NCBI RefSeq assembly: GCF_004684905.1
Contig: NZ_SRJC01000003.1
Coordinates: forward strand, 186,001 to 250,000
Reading direction: 5' to 3'
DNA length: 64,000 nucleotides
DNA from: Halobacillus salinus
GTDB lineage: Bacteria > Bacillota > Bacilli > Bacillales > Halobacillaceae
Below, piece by piece: positions 18,425-28,038 of this stretch. The notes beneath the pieces were generated by a model. The model was not told the origin of the DNA. It worked only from the letters and a program-made list of their open reading frames with translations, and made no database searches. Made by a program: the position numbers and the translations under genes. The number at the start of each line of letters is the position of its first letter. Position 1 is the stretch's first letter.

Positions 18425-19111
18425 TTAATGTTCGTATCCATATTCCCCGCGAGATTCATCACGTACTACCATGCCATCCTCGATCGCAATCACTCGCTTA
18501 CGGATCGTGTTGACGATTTCCTGGCTGTGTGTCGCCATCAATACCGTAGTACCTAGCTCATTGATCTCTTCTAAAATGTGCATGATCTCCCATGATGTAT
18601 CCGGGTCCAAGTTTCCGGTCGGCTCATCGGCGATCAGAATTTTCGGATGGTTGACGATCGCACGCGCAATCGAGACACGTTGCTGCTCCCCGCCGGATAA
18701 CTCATCTGGTAAGAAGCGCGCTTTATTTTTCAAACGGACCTGGTCGAGTACGTCCATGACGCGGCGTCGGATATTCTTCGGGTCTTCCTCGATCACTTCC
18801 AAAGCGAATGCAACATTTTCATAAACCGTAAGCGTCGGAAGTAGACGGAAATCCTGATAAACGACACCGATCTGGCGGCGAAGCTTCGGCACCATGCGTT
18901 CTTTAATCGTCGCAAGATCCGTATCGACAACGTTCACGGTTCCTTTCGTCGGCTTCTCTTCGCGGTAGATCAGCTTCGTGAATGTCGATTTACCAGCACC
19001 ACTTGGCCCGACGATGTAAACGAATTCCCCTTGGTTGATCGCAACATCCAACCCGTTCAAAGCGGTGACGCCATTCGGATACGTCTTGTAGACACCTTTC
19101 ATATCAATCAT
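18425..19111 (-). CDS. ftsE: cell-division ABC ATPase FtsE
   Basis: A full-length 228-residue ATPase: Walker A GPSGAGKST, Q-loop VYQDFRLLPTLTVYENVAF (the FtsE hallmark), signature LSGGEQQR, Walker B ILIADEPTGNLD, H-loop MATHS. FtsE normally pairs with the membrane protein FtsX to activate peptidoglycan hydrolases such as CwlO. Here ftsX does not follow: the gene ends in a terminator and the next gene downstream is ctpB. ATG 19111 follows AAGGTGAG. Confidence 0.95.
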   Translation of the reverse strand: MIDMKGVYKTYPNGVTALNGLDVAINQGEFVYIVGPSGAGKSTFTKLIYREEKPTKGTVNVVDTDLATIKERMVPKLRRQIGVVYQDFRLLPTLTVYENVAFALEVIEEDPKNIRRRVMDVLDQVRLKNKARFLPDELSGGEQQRVSIARAIVNHPKILIADEPTGNLDPDTSWEIMHILEEINELGTTVLMATHSQEIVNTIRKRVIAIEDGMVVRDESRGEYGYEH

Positions 19112-19216
19112 GTATATCTCACCTTATCGTTTAATAGTTAATATGCAAACATCTTTATTATAACATTGACGAGTCGCCTTTTTTAGACAAAAAATATTAC
19201 AGTTCGATTAATTCGA

Positions 19217-19254
19217 CATTAAAAAAGTCCAGCTTATGTAAGCTGGACTACCTC
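19217..19254 (-). terminator. terminator after cccB
   Basis: Stem AGTCCAGCTT / AAGCTGGACT, loop ACAT, T6 on the minus strand. Confidence 0.85.
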
Positions 19255-19262
19255 ATTTTCGA

Positions 19263-19697
19263 TTATTTCATTGTTTCCAACCAGCTTGCGACTAGTTGAG
19301 CGTCATCGTCAGATACAGCACCTTGTTTCGGCATCTGTCCTTTACCATTCTTAATGATATCGACGATTTCATCAGCAGAATACTTCGATCCTACTTCTTG
19401 TAAAGAAGGACCTACGCCACCGCCAAGGTCGCCACCGTGACAGCTTGCACAGTTATTCTGGAATACAGATTCAGCAGCTTCTGCATCGACCATGTCGCCG
19501 CCTTCTTCTCCTGAACTGTCTTCAGAACCTTCTTCCATTCCTTCATCTGTGCCTTCATCCATGCTGTCACCAGAGTCTTGTTCTGTGTTCTCATCAGTGG
19601 TTCCACCATCGGACGGCTCTTCCTCGTTACCGCCGCCTCCGCAGGCACCCAAGACGAGAATAAGTACGAAAAACACGGACGTTAACCATTTCTTCAT
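19263..19697 (-). CDS. cccB: cytochrome c551 lipoprotein
   Basis: A 144-residue membrane-anchored electron carrier. The signal peptide ends in the lipobox LGAC (Cys19). A very acidic, low-complexity linker of ~50 residues (Asp/Glu/Ser/Gly) follows, then a small class I c-type cytochrome domain with the heme site CASCH and a distal Met ligand in GQMPK. B. subtilis CccB is similar but has a shorter linker; the long acidic linker may reflect adaptation to high salt. Position next to ftsE matches B. subtilis. Confidence 0.92.
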   Translation of the reverse strand: MKKWLTSVFFVLILVLGACGGGGNEEEPSDGGTTDENTEQDSGDSMDEGTDEGMEEGSEDSSGEEGGDMVDAEAAESVFQNNCASCHGGDLGGGVGPSLQEVGSKYSADEIVDIIKNGKGQMPKQGAVSDDDAQLVASWLETMK

Positions 19698-19739
19698 TTC
19701 ACTACCCCCCAGAGGATATTATAGAGGTATTATACCCAA

Positions 19740-20615
19740 TCAACTAGTCTTAAAACCCTCGCCAAGTACCTCTGTCGCATTCATCGCGACGACGAATGCC
19801 CCTGGGTCAACTCTTTTCACTGTTTGAGACAATTTTGTGAATTCATTCTGCTGGACGACGCACATTACGATCCGTCTTTCTTGATCGGTATAGCCACCAG
19901 AACCATTCAGCACCGTCACACCGCGGTCGATTTCTTTGAAAATCGCCTCGCGCACTTCATCGATCTCATCGGTCACGATCATCACGTTTTTCGACGTGTT
20001 CAATCCGACTTGGACGATATCAATTGTCCGGCTCGTTGCGAACAATCCGATCAACGCATACAGGCCTTCTTCAACCGAGAAGACAAGTGCGGACGTCAAC
20101 ACGATCATCCCGTCGAGCATCGCGACACAAATGCCGAGCGGCAAATGCGTGAACTTATGGACGACCTGTGCTGCAAGGTCGATGCCACCTGTGGAAGCTC
20201 GTCCACGGAACACGATTCCGAGACCAAGCCCGACACCCATACCACCGAAGATCGCCCCAAGTAGAGGGTCCGGTGTCGCAGGTTCGAGGTTGCTCGTCAG
20301 CAAGACGAAGAGCGGCAGCACCAACGTACCGACGAGCGACTTGAAGCCGAAGTTCTTCCCGAGGATGACAACCCCTGTGATAAACAAAGGAATGTTGAGG
20401 ATCCACTGCACGATTCCAGGCTCCCATCCGAACACCCCTTTTGTGATCGTACTGATTCCGGCCACTCCGCCGGATGCTATGTTATTCGGTAATAAAAATA
20501 CATTAAATGCTAACGCTACGAAAAAAGAACCTAAAATAACCAGCGCATACTCGATCGCATGTCTGAGCAGCGGTGGCATCGGTTCTCTCCGATATTTTTT
20601 TGCCATCATCATCAT
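19740..20615 (-). CDS. YitT-family membrane protein (YvjA-like)
   Basis: A 291-residue protein with about five membrane segments (residues ~15-180; the DUF161 repeats GGVAGISTI and GGIDLAAQ are visible) and a C-terminal cytoplasmic DUF2179 domain (GVTVLNGSGGYTDQERRIVMCVVQQNE). It occupies the yvjA position of B. subtilis between prfB and cccB. Transport function is unproven. The start has four consecutive Met codons (ATG repeats), the first best placed after GGGAGAG. Confidence 0.88.
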   Translation of the reverse strand: MMMMAKKYRREPMPPLLRHAIEYALVILGSFFVALAFNVFLLPNNIASGGVAGISTITKGVFGWEPGIVQWILNIPLFITGVVILGKNFGFKSLVGTLVLPLFVLLTSNLEPATPDPLLGAIFGGMGVGLGLGIVFRGRASTGGIDLAAQVVHKFTHLPLGICVAMLDGMIVLTSALVFSVEEGLYALIGLFATSRTIDIVQVGLNTSKNVMIVTDEIDEVREAIFKEIDRGVTVLNGSGGYTDQERRIVMCVVQQNEFTKLSQTVKRVDPGAFVVAMNATEVLGEGFKTS

Positions 20616-20769
20616 GGTGCTCTCTCCCTACACTGTTAGTAAACCGATAGGAGTATAACACTAGGGGCTGATTGTGTAAATAAGAGTGAAATAACGCATT
20701 AATGAGCTAAAGAACGCCCTTTAGCATAGCTTGTGTCAAATACTGTTACGTATGCATTCATAGGACGTA

Positions 20770-20803
20770 AAAAAGCAGTGGTAGATTACCACTGCTTCTT
20801 CTT
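20770..20803 (-). terminator. terminator overlapping the 3' end of gtaB
   Basis: Stem AAGCAGTGGTA / TACCACTGCTT followed by T6 on the minus strand; the TAA stop is part of the stem. Confidence 0.8.
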
Positions 20804-21670
20804 CGCATCCTGTATCATTTCATCCATCAACCCGAGCACCTCAGAGCGCATCGAGTCACGCTCCAGTGCGAGCGCAATCGTCGTTTTGATGAACCCGAGC
20901 TGGTCGCCGACGTCATAACGCTCTCCTTCGAACTCATATCCGAATACTGGCTGCGTTCTGTTCAACCGTTCAATCGCATCTGTCAGTTGGATTTCCCCGC
21001 CGGCACCGATATCCTGCGTGCCGAGCAGATCCATGATCTCCGGTGTGAAAACGTAGCGGCCAATGATCGCAAGGTTCGACGGCGCTTCTTCTACCGGCGG
21101 CTTCTCGACAAACTGCTCGACTTCATAGCGGCGTCCCGATTGGTTCTTCGGCGCTATGATTCCGTAGCGGTCCGTCTCCTCTTCTGGTACTTGCTTCACT
21201 CCGATGACAGAAGACTCCGTTTCATCGTACTGATCGATCAGCTGCTTCAAGCACGGCTCATCGGAACGAACGATATCGTCGCCGAGCAGAACAGCAAACG
21301 GTTCGTTGCCGATGAACTTACGAGCGCACCAGACGGCATGTCCAAGCCCGCGTGGTTCTTTTTGACGGATATAGTGAATGTCGACCTGCGCGGATTCTTT
21401 CACCTGATCAAGCAGCTCGAATTTCCCTTTCTTATAAAGGTTGTCCTCTAGTTCAAACGCATGGTCGAAGTGGTCCTCGATTGCACGCTTTCCTTTACCT
21501 GTCACGATGATGATGTCCTCGATCCCGGACGCAATCGCCTCTTCTACGATATATTGGATCGTCGGCTTATCGACGATCGGGAGCATTTCTTTCGGCATGG
21601 CTTTTGTGGCAGGGAGGAAACGGGTTCCAAGTCCTGCTGCCGGAATAATCGCCTTTTTCACTTTCTTCAA
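20786..21670 (-). CDS. gtaB: UTP-glucose-1-phosphate uridylyltransferase
   Basis: A 294-residue enzyme making UDP-glucose for glycolipids, teichoic acid glucosylation and exopolysaccharide. The nucleotidyltransferase motif [27 protein letters not shown] opens the protein (dinucleotide/UTP loop plus catalytic Lys), with IVEEA, GDDI and [20 protein letters not shown] further on. The start is taken as TTG 21670 (protein begins [10 protein letters not shown], as in GtaB homologues) eight bases after AAGGCGG. The gene sits between prfB and the yvjA position, where B. subtilis has no such gene. Upstream lies an array of 21-bp-phased boxes. Confidence 0.93.
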   Translation of the reverse strand: MKKVKKAIIPAAGLGTRFLPATKAMPKEMLPIVDKPTIQYIVEEAIASGIEDIIIVTGKGKRAIEDHFDHAFELEDNLYKKGKFELLDQVKESAQVDIHYIRQKEPRGLGHAVWCARKFIGNEPFAVLLGDDIVRSDEPCLKQLIDQYDETESSVIGVKQVPEEETDRYGIIAPKNQSGRRYEVEQFVEKPPVEEAPSNLAIIGRYVFTPEIMDLLGTQDIGAGGEIQLTDAIERLNRTQPVFGYEFEGERYDVGDQLGFIKTTIALALERDSMRSEVLGLMDEMIQDAKKKQW

Positions 21671-21703
21671 CGCATCCACCGCCTTTTGGAAATTATGTAA
21701 CTA

Positions 21704-21732
21704 ATTATATATTAGCAAAAATCCGAGAAAAG
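21704..21732 (-). promoter_or_regulatory. gtaB promoter candidate with weak -35
   Basis: On the minus strand a perfect -10 TATAAT (21709-21704) is preceded at 17 bp by CTTTTC, a poor -35. Such promoters often need an activator, which would fit the phased boxes just upstream. Confidence 0.45.
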
Positions 21733-21749
21733 CGACAGGTTGGCGTGAA

Positions 21750-21862
21750 TGTACCAAGTTTTCGCTGATATGTACCAAGTAGAGCGGTTTTTGTACCAAG
21801 TCTTCCGTAGTTTGTACCAAGTTAGGTCCGAATTGTACCAACTTCATAAAAAGTTGTACCAA
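21750..21862. repeat. six TGTACCAA boxes at an exact 21-bp period
   Basis: TGTACCAA begins at 21750, 21771, 21792, 21813, 21834 and 21855, each exactly 21 bp after the last; the first four continue as TGTACCAAGT. The 11-13 bp between boxes are unrelated in sequence. The array lies between the prfB terminator and the gtaB promoter. A 21-bp step is two helical turns, placing all boxes on one face of the DNA. Confidence 0.9.
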
Positions 21863-21896
21863 AAGAAAAACCGCCATACGCGTTGTATGGCGGTTC
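21863..21896 (-). terminator. terminator of prfB
   Basis: Stem AACCGCCATAC / GTATGGCGGTT followed by TTTTTC on the minus strand. Confidence 0.85.
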
Positions 21897-21899
21897 CTA

Positions 21900-23004
21900 T
21901 TAAACATCCATCTGAGAACGAAGGTACGCATCGATGAATCGATCGAGCTCTCCGTCCATGACGGCTTGCGTATTTCCGATTTCCGTATTCGTACGGTGGT
22001 CTTTGACCATGGAGTACGGGTGGAACACGTAGGAGCGGATCTGGCTACCCCAGCCGATTTCCTTCTGTTCGCCACGGATGTCGTCAAGTTGCTGTTGCTG
22101 GCGCTCGATCTCGAGCTGATACAACTTCGACTTCAACATCTTCATCGCTTGTTCGCGGTTCTTAATCTGAGAACGCTCAGACTGACACGTCACGACCGTG
22201 TTCGTCGGTACGTGCGTAATACGTACAGCGGAGTCGGTCGTGTTGACGTGTTGTCCACCGGCACCACTGGAGCGGTACGTGTCGATCTTCAAGTCTTCAG
22301 AACGAACATCGATTTCGATTTCGTCGTTGAATTCCGGCATTACTTCACACGATACGAAAGACGTGTGACGACGGCCTGATGAGTCGAACGGCGAGATACG
22401 GACGAGGCGGTGTACGCCTTTTTCCGCTTTTAAGTAACCGTAAGCATTGTGACCCTTGATCAAAAGCGTCACGCTCTTCACGCCGGCTTCATCACCTGGC
22501 AGGTAGTCCATCGTTTCGACTTTGAAACCTTTGCCCTCAGCCCAGCGCGTGTACATACGTAGCAGCATGCTCGCCCAGTCCTGGGATTCCGTTCCGCCGG
22601 CACCAGGGTGCAGTTCAAGAATCGCATTGTTCTTGTCGTACGGTTCGCTTAGCAGTATGTTGAGTTCATATTGGTTCAAGGCTTTACGAAGCTCTCCGAC
22701 TTGTTCGACGAGCTCTTCGCGAAGCTCTTCATCGTCTTCTTCTTTAACGAGCTCATAAGACACTTCCAAGTTCTCGTGCGTCTCTTCGTGCTCTTCAAGT
22801 GTGTGCACAAGCCCTTTCAGTGCGTTCACTTCGTCGATGACTTTCTGCGCGGTCTGCTGGTCATCCCAGAAACCTGGCATTGTCATCTCTTCTTCAAGTT
22901 CAGCGATACGAGTCTTCTTGACATCTACGTCAAAGAGACCCCCTGAAGTCCGCTAAACGATTAGCTGTATTGTCGAGTTCATGGCGAATTTCTGCCATAT
23001 CCAT
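21900..23004 (-). CDS. prfB: peptide chain release factor 2, with programmed +1 frameshift
   Basis: RF2 releases peptides at UAA and UGA. The zero frame starts at ATG 23004 after AGGAG, encodes 24 residues (ending LADFRGSL) and meets an in-frame TGA; the remaining ~340 residues continue in the +1 frame. Seen in the long frame: the GGQ motif ([17 protein letters not shown]) and, upstream of it, the RF2 stop-recognition SPF tripeptide ([11 protein letters not shown]). Synteny secA-prfB matches B. subtilis. Frameshifting lets low RF2 raise its own synthesis. Confidence 0.97.
22930..22944 (-). promoter_or_regulatory. RF2 autoregulatory frameshift site
   Basis: On the minus strand AGGGGG (22944-22939) followed by TCT CTT TGA C: internal Shine-Dalgarno, slippery CTT, and TGA at 22932-22930. 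This is the canonical prfB recoding signal. Confidence 0.95.
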
Positions 23005-23041
23005 ATCGATCACTCCTAATTATTGTTCTATACACAAGGGA

Positions 23042-23069
23042 AGACACTCTCTAGATGAGAGTGTCTTAA
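23042..23069 (-). terminator. hairpin between secA and prfB
   Basis: Stem AAGACACTCTC / GAGAGTGTCTT with a 4-nt loop but only CCCTTG after it, so a weak terminator or a processing/stability hairpin. Confidence 0.5.
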
Positions 23070-23073
23070 CACC

Positions 23074-25587
<2,514 letters not shown>

Positions 25588-25699
25588 CGAAACATCTCCT
25601 CTGTTGATTTCAAAATCACGGATGAATGCTGGTTAATCCATTACTTATCATAACACTAAGAGAAGTGCTCTCGCAATTGAAACTGGTGGAATGTGGGGG

Positions 25700-25888
25700 T
25701 TATCTTGAAGTCATAAATAGCTGGGGCTGTTCGCGGATAATCTGATGTTCGACACCCATCTGCCGCTTATGTAAATCGATCACTTTCTGATTGGTCGTCG
25801 CAATGATCTGTACGAGCTGTGCAATCGTCTCTTCCTGCTGTTTCAGCCGTTCATACACGTATTGGCAATCTTGACAGTTTTCTTTCAT
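25700..25888 (-). CDS. 62-aa coiled-coil protein with CxxC
   Basis: Begins MKENCQDCQYVYERLKQQEETIAQL: a CxxC pair followed by one long amphipathic helix, then a polar tail. The ATG at 25888 follows GAAGGAGG, a strong site; the longer upstream frame has none. Family not recognised. The cysteines could bind metal or form a disulphide. Confidence 0.6.
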   Translation of the reverse strand: MKENCQDCQYVYERLKQQEETIAQLVQIIATTNQKVIDLHKRQMGVEHQIIREQPQLFMTSR

Positions 25889-26046
25889 ATAATCGCCTCC
25901 TTCTCCTCTTTTGTACCATGAATCGTCAAAAAGAGGCAAAACGCTAAACTTGGCTTTTCATACTATGAGAACATCAGAAATCGAAGCTTCGCTAGGAGAA
26001 AAATGAATTTTGGAATGCAGTAGACTTACATTTCGTTTTTTCACAT

Positions 26047-26079
26047 CAAAAAACCACCTCTACCGAAGTAGAGGTGGCA
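26047..26079 (-). terminator. terminator of hpf
   Basis: Stem CCACCTCTAC / GTAGAGGTGG followed by T6 on the minus strand. Confidence 0.85.
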
Positions 26080-26090
26080 TCCTTATTCTA

Positions 26091-26648
26091 TCAAGTTTCG
26101 ATTAAACCATAACGGCCGTCACGACGTTTGTAAACAATGTTCGTTTCGTCCGTATTCGCGTTTGTGAATACGAAGAAGTTGTGGCCTAGCATATCCATCT
26201 GCAATGCCGCTTCTTCACTATCCATCGGTTTCAGGTCAAAGCGTTTCGTTTTTACGATTTCGACATCGAAATCACTGTCTTCGGTTTCAACCGCCTGTTG
26301 AGCTTCACGCTCCAACTCGGCAAATACATACTTTGGAGCACCTTCTTGACGGAACTTGCGATTCACTTTCGTCTTATGCTTACGAATCTGACGTTCCAAT
26401 TTATCAACCACAAGGTCAATGGCAGCGTATAGATCGGCGTTGTGTTCCTCCGCACGAAGAAGCAGGTTCTTCATTGGGATGGTGACCTCGATCGTCTGCT
26501 CATCATTATAGACACTTAAGTTAACATGTACCTCAGAAGAAGGTGGAGTATCAAAGTAGCGTTCCAGTTTACCTACCTTTTTCTCCACGTATTCTTTAAT
26601 AGAATCTGTCACTTCTAAGTTCTCACCGCGAATGGTGTACTGTAGCAT
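26091..26648 (-). CDS. hpf: ribosome hibernation promoting factor, long form
   Basis: A 185-residue protein that dimerises 70S ribosomes into inactive 100S particles in stationary phase. The N-terminal S30AE domain (residues 1-~105, YTIRGENLEVTDSIKEYVEKKVGKLERYF) binds the decoding region; the C-terminal domain (~125-185, KTKRFDLKPMDSEEAALQMDMLGHNFFVF) mediates dimerisation. ATG 26648 follows AAAGGAGG. Orthologue of B. subtilis YvyD, placed between the fliT block and secA as there. Confidence 0.95.
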   Translation of the reverse strand: MLQYTIRGENLEVTDSIKEYVEKKVGKLERYFDTPPSSEVHVNLSVYNDEQTIEVTIPMKNLLLRAEEHNADLYAAIDLVVDKLERQIRKHKTKVNRKFRQEGAPKYVFAELEREAQQAVETEDSDFDVEIVKTKRFDLKPMDSEEAALQMDMLGHNFFVFTNANTDETNIVYKRRDGRYGLIET

Positions 26649-26681
26649 AAGAAGTGTCCTCCTTTCATCCTTATGTGATAT

Positions 26682-26717
26682 ATATTCTATCATACCACGA
26701 GCGATTCCTGCACAAAC
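26682..26717 (-). promoter_or_regulatory. overlapping sigma-H and sigma-B promoter candidates of hpf
   Basis: On the minus strand GCAGGAATC (26711-26703), 12 bp, ATAGAATAT (26690-26682) fits the sigma-H consensus RnAGGAwWW-N11-12-RnnGAATww except one base. GTTTGT (26717-26712), 14 bp, TGGTAT (26697-26692) resembles sigma-B. B. subtilis hpf is known to be under both factors. Confidence 0.6.
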
Positions 26718-26863
26718 TTTCTAAATATTTTGTCATTTTTGTGTCGGTAATTGTTGGAATATGGTGGTTTGTGCAGGACCCGAGCGTATGAAGGGCACGG
26801 ACTATGTAGAAAACCAACATATCCTGCCCTACTTCTATTATACCCCTATTCCAGCTATCTTCA

Positions 26864-26895
26864 CACAAAAAAAGCACCCCTTCAGGTACTTTTTT
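26864..26895 (-). terminator. terminator after the flagellar operon's last gene
   Basis: Stem AGTACC / GGTGCT with loop TGAAGG, then T7 on the minus strand. Confidence 0.7.
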
Positions 26896-27277
26896 AATGA
26901 GCGATATGAGGCTTCACATACGCCTGCATGCGTGTTCTCCACGCTTCATAGGCAGGAAGCACTTTCTCTGTGATCAGCTGCTGTTTCTCCTGATTGGAAC
27001 CAAGTGAGAACCAGCCTTGCAACAGCTTCACGACGTCGTGGAAATCTTCGACCATCGTCCGAAGCTTCGGATCCTCTTCGAAAATGACCATCATCTGTTC
27101 ATGGCTCACACTGATCTGCTCAAGCGCAAGCAACATGTCCTCGAACACACGCTGCGCTTCCGGCGGCGCCTCTTCTGTAATATTTTTCTCCAAGTACCCA
27201 AGCCCTTCACTCACCGTGTTCAAGAGCTCGTCGTACTGAGTCAGCATATGATGCATATCCGCGGTTAGTTCTGTCAA
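26894..27277 (-). CDS. 127-aa helical protein at the end of the fliD-S-T operon
   Basis: An acidic, almost entirely helical protein (about four helices) without membrane segments or recognised motifs. It starts 13 bp after the fliT stop, probably at TTG 27277, with GGTG seven bases upstream; a downstream ATG (MHHMLTQYDEL) is an alternative. In B. subtilis hpf directly follows fliT, so this gene is extra. Its size and helicity resemble flagellar export chaperones such as FliT or FlgN, but that is only a suggestion. Confidence 0.6.
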   Translation of the reverse strand: MTELTADMHHMLTQYDELLNTVSEGLGYLEKNITEEAPPEAQRVFEDMLLALEQISVSHEQMMVIFEEDPKLRTMVEDFHDVVKLLQGWFSLGSNQEKQQLITEKVLPAYEAWRTRMQAYVKPHIAH

Positions 27278-27290
27278 AAAATCACCAATC

Positions 27291-27635
27291 CTACTTTTTA
27301 GAGTCTAAGAACATCCCATCATAACTGGACACGTTTTGATAAGGATTCGTATACTGCTTCTTGCTCGCTTTCTGTTTCTTATTATTACGCATATCGCGCT
27401 TCAAGTCATGGAAAAGAAACTCAAGCTTCTGATTGATCTTGAGATCGCGCTTCTTCACTTCTTCGAGGAGCGGCTTCTCTTCCTCCGTCGGCTGCTTGAG
27501 TTCGTGCATCATGACTTGTCTTTGATTAAGTAAATGTTCCAGCTTGCTCACAATCTCTGCCCGCTTTTCTGTATGAGAATGAACAAGATCATCCAGTTTC
27601 TTCGTGATGTGTAAAAATTGCTGCCACGTTGCCAC
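27291..27635 (-). CDS. fliT: flagellar protein FliT (FliD chaperone type)
   Basis: A 114-residue helical protein in the position of FliT. The start is taken as GTG 27635, whose G is the last base of the fliS stop (TAGTG) with AAGGTGG upstream, giving translational coupling; protein begins MATWQQFLHITKKLDDL. Most of it is a predicted antiparallel coiled coil, with a basic region (KKQKASKKQ) near the C-terminus. Called mainly from context, since FliT sequences diverge widely. Confidence 0.75.
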   Translation of the reverse strand: MATWQQFLHITKKLDDLVHSHTEKRAEIVSKLEHLLNQRQVMMHELKQPTEEEKPLLEEVKKRDLKINQKLEFLFHDLKRDMRNNKKQKASKKQYTNPYQNVSSYDGMFLDSKK

Positions 27636-28024
27636 TATGCACTGCCACCTTGCGCCTGCTGTGCTTTGCGCGTCTGCAGAATTACTTGCTTCCACGTATC
27701 GCGGAACTCTGTTACAAGCCCTTGCACTTCATCCAGGATCTCGACGTCGTTCTTTGTATTCGCTTCGATCAAACGACGATTCATATAATCATACAGCGGC
27801 AGAATCTCCTGGCTGATGGCGTAATCTTGGTTCATCGTCACCATCAGTTCCTGGATAATGTTCTGCGCCTTTTGGATATTCGTATTCTTTTTCTCGATTT
27901 CGTTGTTCTCCATCGCTTTACGGCTCGCTTTGATGAATTTGATGCAGCCGTTGTAAAGCATTAGTGTCAATTCGCCTGGTGAGGCGGTTTCGACTGAATT
28001 ATTTTGATAAGCTTGGATGGACAT
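27635..28024 (-). CDS. fliS: flagellin export chaperone FliS
   Basis: A 129-residue four-helix chaperone that caps the flagellin C-terminus before export. Typical FliS features: N-terminal AYQNNSVETASPGELTLMLYNGCIKFI, central NIQKAQNIIQELMVTMN and YDYMNRRLIEAN. In B. subtilis FliS also assists FliW-CsrA homeostasis by freeing FliW from flagellin, which is relevant to this locus. ATG 28024 follows AAAGGAG. Confidence 0.95.
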   Translation of the reverse strand: MSIQAYQNNSVETASPGELTLMLYNGCIKFIKASRKAMENNEIEKKNTNIQKAQNIIQELMVTMNQDYAISQEILPLYDYMNRRLIEANTKNDVEILDEVQGLVTEFRDTWKQVILQTRKAQQAQGGSA

Positions 28025-28038
28025 GGGTCCACTCTCCT

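Noticed and set aside
18193-18425. Possible ftsX fragment between ftsE and ctpB
   Set aside because: All frames were read; no membrane segment or FtsX-like sequence is present, only a terminator and the ctpB upstream region.
19936-20658. 240-codon frame opposite the YitT gene
   Set aside because: Antisense shadow; the Ser/Pro/Thr-rich translation is typical of a reverse reading of a membrane protein gene.
21750-21862. CRISPR-like array
   Set aside because: The repeat is only 8-10 bp with 11-13 bp spacers, far below CRISPR dimensions, and no cas genes are present.
21749-21937. Open frame encoding heptads LYQ-x4 (plus strand) and LVQ-x4 (minus strand) across the phased boxes
   Set aside because: No ribosome binding site or sensible start, and the plus-strand frame runs through the prfB terminator and into prfB. 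The periodicity is better explained by DNA boxes at 21 bp.
26671-26877. 68-codon frame upstream of hpf
   Set aside because: It covers the hpf promoter region and has no ribosome binding site.
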